Shown here in pieces: positions 1-5,373 of a stretch of 9,518 nucleotides of DNA. The translations under genes were made by a program, and so were the position numbers. The notes beneath the pieces were generated by a model. The model ran no database searches, had not been told where the DNA came from, and was given only the letters and a program-made list of their open reading frames with translations. The stretch spans positions 1 to 9,518 of the forward strand of contig JAUVHF010000049.1 in assembly GCA_030593425.1 (NCBI GenBank). The letters run 5' to 3'. The DNA is from Anaerolineales bacterium. GTDB taxonomy: Bacteria > Chloroflexota > Anaerolineae > UBA7937. Positions within the stretch are counted from its first letter, which is position 1. Each line of letters opens with the position of its first letter.

Positions 1-1114
1 CCACTACGATGTCCAGCCCCCCGAGCCCCTCGAAGAGTGGGAATCCGACCCCTTCGCCGCGGAGATTCGCCAGGGGATCCTTTACGCCCGAGGGGCAGCC
101 GACAATAAGGGAGATCTAGTGGCCCGCCTCATGGCTGTCGACGCTTATCAAAAGACCAGGGGCGAACTACCGCTGAAGATAAAATTCGTCTTCGAAGGGG
201 AAGAGGAGATAGGGAGCGTCCATCTGGGCCAATTTGTGGAAGAGAATAGAGGCCTCCTGGAGGCCGATGGTTGCATCTGGGAGGGGAGCGCCAAAGACCT
301 CTCCCAACGACCGGTGATATACCTGGGGCTGAAAGGGATACTTTACGTGGAACTATGGGCCAAGGGGGCCAAGAGGGATCTCCACTCCTCTTGGGCTACC
401 TTGGTACCCAACCCAGCCTGGCGGCTGGTGTGGGCCCTGGCTAGCCTCAAAGACGAGAACGATCGCCTCACCTTAGATGGCTTGATGGAGCATGTGGGAG
501 AGCCACCACCAGAGGAAAGGGATCTCCTGCGTAAGATCCCCTTCGAGGAGAAGAAGATAAAAGCCGATTTCGGCATCCCCCACTTCCTAGGAGGGGTGAA
601 AGGGGTTGAGGCGGTAGAGAGACATCTTTATGGGCCCACTTGTACCATCTGCGGCTTCCGCTCCGGCTACATCGGCGAAGGGCAGAAAACCGTCCTCCCC
701 AGCGAGGCTGCGGTTAAACTAGATTTCCGCCTAGTGCCGGACCTCGAGCCCCGCCTGGTGTTGGACCTTCTACGCAAGCACCTAGATCGACGAGGCTTCA
801 AGGATATCGAAATCGTGGAGGTGAGCGGCGAACAGTTCGCCAAATCACCCCCTGACGCCCCCATCGTCCAAGCGGCTTCGGAGGCTACCCGCGCCATCTA
901 CGGCCAGGAGCCGGTGGTCTACCCCACTATGGCCGGGAGTGGGCCCATGTATCACTTCAGCAGGGCGCTGGGGATACCGACCGCCTCGGCTGTGGGGGTG
1001 AGCCACGCTCAGTCCAGGATCCACGCCCCTAACGAGAACATCAAGATCGCCGACTACATTCAGGGGATAAAGTATATCGGGGAATTGATAGAGAGGTTCG
1101 CAGAGGGAGGGTAG
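1..1114 (+). CDS. M20-family metallopeptidase (dipeptidase/deacylase type), 5'-partial
   Basis: The reading frame is open from the left edge (first full codon at position 2), giving about 370 visible residues before TAG at 1112-1114; the N-terminus lies outside the window. M20 enzymes are cytosolic di-zinc hydrolases that cleave dipeptides or N-acyl amino acids. The visible sequence begins HYDVQPPEPLEEW, the first metal-ligand motif, followed by GAADNKGD (bridging Asp) and FEGEEEIGS (general-base Glu plus metal-binding Glu). A dimerisation-domain stretch follows around GFRSGYIGEGQKTVLPSEA. The C-terminal metal His is in HAPNEN near residue 345. All hallmark residues are present, so the enzyme should be active. 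The exact substrate cannot be read from the sequence; the HYDVQPP form is typical of the M20 dipeptidase/CNDP-like branch. No clear terminator follows; the next 50 bp lead into the AT-rich island. Confidence 0.93.
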   Translation, partial: HYDVQPPEPLEEWESDPFAAEIRQGILYARGAADNKGDLVARLMAVDAYQKTRGELPLKIKFVFEGEEEIGSVHLGQFVEENRGLLEADGCIWEGSAKDLSQRPVIYLGLKGILYVELWAKGAKRDLHSSWATLVPNPAWRLVWALASLKDENDRLTLDGLMEHVGEPPPEERDLLRKIPFEEKKIKADFGIPHFLGGVKGVEAVERHLYGPTCTICGFRSGYIGEGQKTVLPSEAAVKLDFRLVPDLEPRLVLDLLRKHLDRRGFKDIEIVEVSGEQFAKSPPDAPIVQAASEATRAIYGQEPVVYPTMAGSGPMYHFSRALGIPTASAVGVSHAQSRIHAPNENIKIADYIQGIKYIGELIERFAEGG

Positions 1115-1164
1115 ACGCCTAGAAGCCTTTGCTAATGCCAGCGTGAGTGTATAGCCGATTTAGT

Positions 1165-1171
1165 CATCTAA
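1165..1171. repeat. Left copy of 7-bp direct repeat CATCTAA bounding the AT-rich island
   Basis: CATCTAA here is repeated exactly at 1930-1936, 765 bp away. The two copies sit at the two edges of the abrupt drop in GC content. This copy also contains the GTTAGAT core (minus strand, 1172-1166) at the outer end of the stem-loop. It may be a target-site duplication or a pair of recombination core sites. Seven bases alone are weak evidence; the positional match with the composition shift supports it. Confidence 0.5.
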
Positions 1172-1256
1172 CGTTTCGAGCGTATCTGAAGTCCAGCCGT
1201 CAGGCTGGATTTGGGCGAACTGCCGAAGGCACGAAGCCAGATACGCTCTATTAGGC
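1166..1256 (-). repeat. Imperfect palindrome / branched stem-loop, attC-like
   Basis: GAGCGTATCTG (1178-1188) pairs perfectly with CAGATACGCTC (1238-1248). Inside lies a second hairpin, TCCAGCC (1192-1198), loop GTCA, GGCTGGA (1203-1209), extendable on both sides. A small third hairpin is TGCC-GAA-GGCA (1221-1231). Outside the main stem, CTAA (1168-1171) faces TTAG (1251-1254). Read on the minus strand, the 91-bp element starts GCCTAAT and ends GTTAGAT. These resemble the integron attC end motifs RYYYAAC (one mismatch) and GTTRRRY (full match). It lies at the 3' end of the decayed minus-strand gene, where a cassette attC would be, and it encodes that gene's last ~28 in-frame codons. Against attC: the spacer on the GCCTAAT side is only 1 nt, and no integrase is in view. 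A REP/MITE-like palindrome or structured RNA is the alternative. The palindrome is certain; the identity is not. Confidence 0.6.
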
Positions 1257-1919
1257 GATGTATGGCGATTTTTTTACCGTCATAATCGTTCAAAAATTTA
1301 CCAAAAATGAAAAGGGCATTGTCTACCTTTTTTAATGCCCAAACAATCTCAGAGATATTGTTTTCATTTCCTTTTGGTTGTCTATCGATAATGCCCGCGG
1401 ATTTAGCAACATTGAAAAAGAAACCCTTGTATTCCTGATATCCTTCCCAATCCTCTGGAATTTTGTTATTGGTCTGAATTGAAAACGCCAGAAAAACGTT
1501 CCGACCTGCCATAGGCCATTCATAGGGACGAGCAATATGAAATAGAAAAACCTGCCAAATGAGTCCGGTGGGGAAGATCTCTTTAACTATCTCTAAGAAG
1601 GAGTTTTCATCAATTCGACCATGCCTGAAATCGTTAAGGCTTTTGTGTTTATCCAAGACTAGCATTACTTTACGATTCTTGCACCCTTTATTAGCGCCTG
1701 AAAGAACTCCTTCGGTTAACCATCAAGGATCGTTCCAACGCAACAATCTTTTCACATTTTGTGTGGTTAGATCATTTCTCAGGTTCAACTCATCTAAATA
1801 TGAGATTTGCTCTTAAAAGCCTCTACCTCATAATGACAATAGTTACTCCAGAACTCAACAAATTCTTTGGCATTCGTTAGATCAGAATCCCCAAATTTGT
1901 TCTTATCTAAAACGAACAT
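1168..1919 (-). pseudogene. Decayed gene of unknown function in AT-rich island
   Basis: The longest intact frame is 1665-1168 (165 aa), but protein-like sequence extends well upstream. Starting at ATG 1919-1917, a frame reads MFVLDKNKFGDSDLTNAKEF and continues to about 1800. One extra A in the AAA run at 1806-1808 then joins it to the downstream frame (ISYLDELNLRND...). An in-frame TGA at 1725-1723 interrupts the sequence between WNDP and WLTEG. Repaired, the product would be about 250 aa. The most distinctive stretch is FLFHIARPYEWPMAGRNVF, followed by an aromatic segment EYKGFFFNVAKSAG and a C-terminal KKVDNALFIFGKFLNDYD. I do not recognise the family; no catalytic motif, signal peptide or membrane segment is evident. 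An in-frame stop lies directly before ATG 1919, which supports that start. GC is far below the neighbours (18/60 and 20/60 in two counted lines), pointing to horizontal origin. Confidence 0.65.
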
Positions 1920-1929
1920 GTTGCTTCAC

Positions 1930-1936
1930 CATCTAA
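1930..1936. repeat. Right copy of 7-bp direct repeat CATCTAA bounding the AT-rich island
   Basis: Exact copy of the 1165-1171 heptamer, lying 11 bp upstream (minus-strand sense) of the start codon of the decayed island gene. Read on the minus strand it is ATTAGATG, against GTTAGATG at the other end. If these were integron core sites, the first base before the cut would have changed here. No partner stem-loop is seen on the right side, down to about 2040. Confidence 0.45.
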
Positions 1937-2068
1937 TTGCCATATTTACCCAACATTTTCTTTGCACAAGGGTGTACGCAAAATCCGAAGGAACCTGACC
2001 TACTTCGCGTCTTGCCAGGCTAATGGACTTGACGTCGACTCTCTTTTGATAAGACAGCACGGAATGCC

Positions 2069-2341
2069 CTAACTGCTTTTCACCCGCCGCAACTCAAAGA
2101 TAACCGGGTTATAGCCATCTGGGCAGGCGTGGGTGGCCACGCTCTGATCCTCTAGCCAGGCGAAGTGGGCCCCATAGCGCATGGCGTAGACCTTGGGTAA
2201 CATGGAGTAGAGAGCCGAAAGACATATCCTGCCCTGCACTGAATCTCTCGTGAAGAGCACCTCATCTCCCACCTTGTGCTCGCTGGCACAGGTCCCCTTC
2301 TGGCTGATGACCCGGGCCACGATATCGTATGCCTCGCTCAT
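2069..2341 (-). CDS. TIGR04076 family protein (small conserved protein)
   Basis: This 90-residue protein matches the pattern I associate with the uncharacterised TIGR04076 family. It has an N-terminal KGTCASEHKVGDEV segment, a central ICLSALYSMLP, and a C-terminal ACPDGYNPVIFELRR. Three cysteines (C18, C40, C73) sit in these conserved blocks and could form a metal or redox site, which is inference; the family has no established function that I know of. Length is normal and the frame is intact. AGGAGG lies five bases before ATG 2341-2339 and overlaps the TAG of the upstream metallo-beta-lactamase-fold gene, so it is the last gene of the operon and probably translationally coupled. No clear terminator is visible beyond its stop. 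Confidence 0.85.
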   Translation of the reverse strand: MSEAYDIVARVISQKGTCASEHKVGDEVLFTRDSVQGRICLSALYSMLPKVYAMRYGAHFAWLEDQSVATHACPDGYNPVIFELRRVKSS

Positions 2342-2350
2342 CTCTTCCTC

Positions 2351-3148
2351 CTATTCGCTAAGATAGACAGAAAACCTCTCGAATCGATAGTGCCTGACCC
2401 GGCCCCAAGGCGAACTCTCGAATTCATAGGTTGCCTCCCCCGATGCTATCTGGCCAAATCCTTTGGCCATCTCCACAAGTATGGCTGGATCGAGAGGTGT
2501 TACGTTGTGGCCGGGGAGAACGAGGCTCAGTTGGGGCACGAGCCTGGCCAACCTTTCCATGCTCTCTCCGTAGAGATCGAAATCAGACCCTGGCAACTGA
2601 GCGTACAAGGGGCCCGCATAGGCGGTGTCGCCGCTGAAAAGAAGCCCCTCCTTCTCTTCAAGGAGAGATATACTCCCCGGGGAATGGCCAGGGGTATGGA
2701 GCACGGTAAGGGCGCGCTTCCCCAGATCCAAGGGGCTCCCCTCGTCTAAGAGCAGGCTGGCCCTAGAGGGCGAAATCTTATACTGGCTGGGCTCGAACCC
2801 CACCGGCGGCGGCTGAACAAACATCTCTGCTCGCATCTCCCGGCGCAACTCTTCGCTGGAGGCACCTTCTCTCAAGAGATGGGCCTCGGCGTAATGGATG
2901 GCTATGAGAGGGAAGCGGTAGTTGTCGCCCACATGATCCCAATGGGAGTGGGAGTTCACTATGGTGATAGCTCTTCCCGTTAAGGCCATCACCTCCTCCC
3001 GGATGTTTGCTATACCCATCCCGGTATCGAAAAGGATGGCCCGCTCCTCCCCCTCAATCAAGTAAGAAATCACCTCTTCGAAATGGCCAGGCTCAGAGAT
3101 GGCATATACCCTCGGCGCTACCTCCTGAGTCTGGAACCAACCTCTCAT
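2351..3148 (-). CDS. Metallo-beta-lactamase fold hydrolase
   Basis: A 265-residue cytosolic protein without a signal peptide. The hallmark motif NSHSHWDHVGDN (H67, H69, D71, H72) is followed by HTPGHSPGS (H155), the bridging Asp in FSGDTAY (D174) and a final LPGHN (H214), so the complete di-metal site is present. Family members hydrolyse thioesters, phosphodiesters, lactones or similar bonds; the specific substrate cannot be deduced. ATG 3148-3146 overlaps the TGA of the upstream nitrilase-family gene as ATGA, and GGAGG precedes it by about 10 bases within that gene. The order with amidohydrolase, cupin and acetyltransferase suggests a small catabolic or detoxification operon, which is inference. 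Confidence 0.92.
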   Translation of the reverse strand: MRGWFQTQEVAPRVYAISEPGHFEEVISYLIEGEERAILFDTGMGIANIREEVMALTGRAITIVNSHSHWDHVGDNYRFPLIAIHYAEAHLLREGASSEELRREMRAEMFVQPPPVGFEPSQYKISPSRASLLLDEGSPLDLGKRALTVLHTPGHSPGSISLLEEKEGLLFSGDTAYAGPLYAQLPGSDFDLYGESMERLARLVPQLSLVLPGHNVTPLDPAILVEMAKGFGQIASGEATYEFESSPWGRVRHYRFERFSVYLSE

Positions 3149-3924
3149 CGATAGAGTTCCTCCCGCCGGTCTTCGAAGACCGGTATCTTCCGTCGGGCCT
3201 CATCGACCTCATCCAGATCTATCTCCGCTGTAAGCAACCTCTCCTCCTCCCCTCCTTCAACAACGGGCTCCCCCCAAGGGTCATAGATGCTCGAACGGCC
3301 AAAGAACACCTTCCCTTTAGACTCCCCCACTCTATTACACCCCACCATGAAGAACTGGTTTTCGATGGCCCGGGCTCGCAATAGTATCTGCCAAGCCTCC
3401 AAGCGAGGGTAGGGCCACTCGGCGGGAAGGAAAACGATCCTCGCTCCTCCTAGAGCGTATTTCCTGAAGAGTTCTGGGAAGCGAAGGTCGTAACAGATGG
3501 CTAAAGCGCCCTTCCCCCAAGGGAAGTCAAAAACCGGGGTCTCGGTGCCCGGCGCGAAATACTTCTCCTCCTCCATCAGCCGGAAGAGATGTATCTTACT
3601 GTATTCGCCAACCAGAACGCCCTGGGGGGAGAGGATAGTAGCCCTGTTGTAGAGGTCTCCCTCCTCCGCCGAAAGGAGGGAGCCGATGATGAAGAGAGAG
3701 CGTTCCCTCGCCAAATCGGTCAGCCGCGCCAGAAGCCTCTCCGTCGTCCGAGTGTGCTCCTCGGCGCGTTCTAGGTCGTAGCCTGTGGACCAGAGTTCGG
3801 GGAGAAGAACGATCTGGGAGCCCCTCTGGCTGGCTTCGGCGATCATCCCTTCCACCTTGGCTAGGTTCTCCTCCGGCCTGCCCAGGGCTATATCTATCTG
3901 GGCCAAAGAGATAGTGAGTCTCAT
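3145..3924 (-). CDS. Carbon-nitrogen hydrolase (nitrilase superfamily, omega-amidase-like)
   Basis: A complete 259-residue nitrilase-superfamily enzyme. The Glu-Lys-Cys catalytic triad is visible: E43 in LLPELWSTGYD, K110 in GEYSKIHLF, and C144 in LAICYDLRFPELFR. Length and spacing fit the single-domain amidase branch (Nit2/YafV-like omega-amidases, deaminated-glutathione amidases) rather than true nitrilases. These hydrolyse small amides to acid and ammonia in the cytosol; substrate assignment is inference. ATG 3924-3922 is right after a C7/A8 tract (3931-3945) at the end of the cupin gene. If that tract is one base short, the cupin stop overlaps this start as ATGA. The 3' end overlaps the next gene's start the same way. 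Confidence 0.93.
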   Translation of the reverse strand: MRLTISLAQIDIALGRPEENLAKVEGMIAEASQRGSQIVLLPELWSTGYDLERAEEHTRTTERLLARLTDLARERSLFIIGSLLSAEEGDLYNRATILSPQGVLVGEYSKIHLFRLMEEEKYFAPGTETPVFDFPWGKGALAICYDLRFPELFRKYALGGARIVFLPAEWPYPRLEAWQILLRARAIENQFFMVGCNRVGESKGKVFFGRSSIYDPWGEPVVEGGEEERLLTAEIDLDEVDEARRKIPVFEDRREELYR

Positions 3925-4226
3925 AGGCTACCCCCCCAAAAAAAACTTCTAGATCCTCGCTCCCCTTGTTCTTGAGGCCATGCACCAAGACCGCTGGCGC
4001 TCTCCCACAGCGGCCGGGGCCACTTCCCGACCTAGCGTAAGACCCTCTCCCCAGAGAGCAGAAAGAGGATTTCCGTTTGGTTCTCATGGGTATGAAGGGC
4101 GATACCCCCTCCTGGTTCCACCCTGACCCGGTGCAGGCTGAGGGCGGCATCCGTTTCGCTAGCAGGCCCGGGGTGTTTAGGGTGTCTAGCCCACTCCATC
4201 TGGTTAGAATCGATGATCTCCCTCAA
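3921..4226 (-). pseudogene. Small cupin-domain protein, frameshifted as given
   Basis: The frame opens at TTG 4226-4224 (TTGA overlap with the GNAT stop, GGAGGGGAG just upstream) and reads a textbook cupin motif 1: G-X5-HTH-X4-E-X6-G in GGIALHTHENQTEILFLLSG. It stops prematurely at TAG 4034-4032. One extra G at 4043-4045 continues it as GERGLTLGREVAP. One extra C at 4016-4019 then opens motif 2, G-X5-P-A-V-X2-H-X3-N in PAVLVHGLKN, followed by KGSEDLEVFF. One extra base in the T8/G7 tract (3931-3945) brings in a TGA at 3923-3921, overlapping the nitrilase ATG. The repaired protein is about 102 aa, normal for a single-domain cupin. Its role is unknown; small cupins bind metals and often act as isomerases, dioxygenases or sensors. 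The lesions may be natural decay or homopolymer miscalls. Confidence 0.75.
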
Positions 4227-4660
4227 CTCCCCTCCCCGTGGAGAAACTTGGCCATCTGGCTCATATCTACCCCGTGGAGGTCGCGGCGCAAGAGCCCTTC
4301 TCTGGCGTAACCGTGGAGGCTATAGAAACCTTCGGCCCTAGAGTCAGCGTAGGTTATGAGCCGCACCTTGTGGCACCCCTCCTTCTGGCAGACCTCCTCG
4401 AAGCGAGAAAGGAGCCTCCCTCCCACCCCCTTATCGCGATGTCCAGCCGCCACCAAGAGTTGAGAGAGTTTTCCCACCCCGGCCTCGATCTTAAAGACCA
4501 GAGCGCCCACCATCTCCCCTCCCTCATAGGCCGCCAAAGCAGATTCTTGGGCCTTCCACATCTCGGGGTCTGCGCGGCCGAACTGCTCTAGGTTCACCCC
4601 TCTCCAGTCTCGATCCAGGAAGGACTCGGCCGCTTCCCTCTTAGCCTCCACGATCTCCAT
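4223..4660 (-). CDS. GNAT family N-acetyltransferase
   Basis: A complete 145-residue single-domain GNAT. The acetyl-CoA pyrophosphate-binding motif A is seen as QLLVAAGHRDKGVGGRLL (about 67-84, with the R-x-K-G-x-G loop). The C-terminal motif B is AEGFYSLHGYAREG (about 109-122). Such enzymes acetylate amines on small molecules or proteins; the acceptor cannot be predicted. It is the first gene of the minus-strand operon. ATG 4660-4658 has no Shine-Dalgarno sequence, but a -10-like hexamer ends only nine bases upstream, which suggests leaderless translation. Its TGA overlaps the TTG start of the cupin gene. Confidence 0.9.
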   Translation of the reverse strand: MEIVEAKREAAESFLDRDWRGVNLEQFGRADPEMWKAQESALAAYEGGEMVGALVFKIEAGVGKLSQLLVAAGHRDKGVGGRLLSRFEEVCQKEGCHKVRLITYADSRAEGFYSLHGYAREGLLRRDLHGVDMSQMAKFLHGEGS

Positions 4661-4669
4661 AGTATCGTT

Positions 4670-4698
4670 AGTTTAACACGTCCAGGGGGCCTCGGCAA
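4670..4698 (-). promoter_or_regulatory. Predicted sigma70 promoter of the GNAT-to-TIGR04076 operon
   Basis: On the minus strand TTGCCG (4698-4693), a 17-bp spacer and TAAACT (4675-4670) form a reasonable -35/-10 pair. Only nine bases separate the -10 from the ATG, so transcription would start at or within two or three bases of the start codon. The missing Shine-Dalgarno sequence fits a leaderless mRNA. Predicted from sequence only. Confidence 0.5.
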
Positions 4699-5065
4699 CC
4701 CGGCGGGGGGCGGTTAGTCTCATTTAAAATGCGACAACCGATATACGGTTCATCCTGAGTCTTCAGCCCAGGGGACTCACCGTCCAAAGGAGAGTTGAAT
4801 GTGCCAACCAGACCTACACAACAGGAGTACGGGCGACCCCCGCTTGTCCTGCCTCCCCTACTTATTGACATCGAAGAGCTTGACCGGCTGAAGCCTCGAT
4901 TCCCCCTGCAGCACCAGGGTTGGAGCCTTTCCCTATCCTTACAGGATCCCTGTGGGACGGGATCCCGAGGGATAGCCGGTATGCGGCTGGAGGCAGCAGG
5001 GGGGTTAGCATATCGAGGCCCTCTGCCATCTATGTGTCGCATTCGACATGAGAGATACCGAAGAG
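4699..5065. other. Non-coding divergent intergenic region with a two-tier hairpin
   Basis: No convincing gene lies here. Open frames on both strands are low-complexity and protein-unlike, rich in Arg, Pro, Gly and Ser. The notable structure is at 4933-4975: GGATCCC (4944-4950) pairs with GGGATCC (4959-4965), flanked by CTATCC (4933-4938) and GGATAG (4970-4975). A second small dyad, TGTCG-CATT-CGACA (5035-5048), lies just before the plus-strand promoter and could be an operator. GC is like that of the surrounding genes. It may contain worn-out remains of the missing upstream part of the DUF554 gene, but I see no recognisable trace of it. Confidence 0.45.
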
Positions 5066-5095
5066 TTGCTTTCATCCAAGCGGCAATGATATAAT
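5066..5095 (+). promoter_or_regulatory. Near-consensus sigma70 promoter
   Basis: TTGCTT (5066-5071), an 18-bp spacer and a perfect TATAAT (5090-5095). The next in-frame start codon, GTG 5105, is nine bases after the -10, the same geometry as the divergent GNAT promoter. It would drive the DUF554 fragment and probably the NYN, lipid kinase and PlsY-like genes downstream, as no terminator is evident between them. A dyad at 5035-5048 lies just upstream of the -35. Confidence 0.65.
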
Positions 5096-5104
5096 ATGTA
5101 AGGT

Positions 5105-5344
5105 GTGGGCGTACCTTTAGCGGCCTTAACGGTGTTTACTTGTCAGGGGGCTCTCACCTTGCTAGCCGCCTACCTGGGGGTTTTCCTCACCGACCCCATG
5201 ATCGGCGAGATATCGGCGGCAGGAGGAGTGCTAATCATGGGGCTCGGCCTTGTCAAGAGGCTGTGGGTAGCCAACTGTCCACCAGCGCTATTTATCGCTC
5301 CCCTGGTGGTGGCCATCCTGACTATGATGGGAGTGGGTTTCTAA
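5105..5344 (+). pseudogene. C-terminal fragment of a DUF554 (YdfK-like) membrane protein
   Basis: The 79-residue frame from GTG 5105 to TAA resembles only about the last third of DUF554 integral membrane proteins, normally about 220-240 aa. It has VFTCQGALTLLAAYLGVFLTDPMI, an AAGGVLIMGLGL helix, and a last segment around VANCPPALFIAPLVV. Relative to the usual family form, a few residues seem missing between GLGL and KRLWVANC. An in-frame TAA at 5099-5101 separates it from upstream sequence, and no N-terminal DUF554 part is seen in the preceding 400 bp, so it is most likely a truncated remnant. The strong promoter immediately before it leaves open a small expressed two- or three-helix membrane protein; no Shine-Dalgarno sequence is present. 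DUF554 function is not established. Confidence 0.6.
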
Positions 5345-5373
5345 GAGATAAGTCTGTAGCAAAGGAGTAGACG

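Noticed and set aside
1178..1248. Hammerhead-type ribozyme
   Set aside because: CTGAAG at the first junction does not fit the CUGANGA core, and the required GAAA strand is absent at the right position.
1723..1725. In-frame TGA as evidence for a TGA-recoding genetic code
   Set aside because: Several intact genes here end in TGA at well-placed overlaps (for example 3145-3147 and 4223-4225), so TGA works as a stop.
2276..2816. Plus-strand open frames opposite the metallo-beta-lactamase and TIGR04076 genes
   Set aside because: They are shadows of well-supported minus-strand genes and have no motifs or ribosome binding sites of their own.
3596..4150. 184-aa minus-strand open frame over the cupin and nitrilase genes
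   Set aside because: Only its GLKNKGSEDLEVFF part is real, as the third frame of the cupin gene. The remainder is an out-of-frame reading of the nitrilase-family gene.
4728..5043. 9-bp inverted repeat AATGCGACA / TGTCGCATT as possible MITE ends
   Set aside because: A 9-bp match is not improbable in a region this size, it does not extend on either side, and no target duplication flanks it.
4668..5094. Open frames of 135 aa (minus) and 99 aa (plus) in the divergent intergenic region
   Set aside because: Their translations are Arg/Pro/Gly/Ser-rich without domain-like patterns, and the two overlap each other almost fully.
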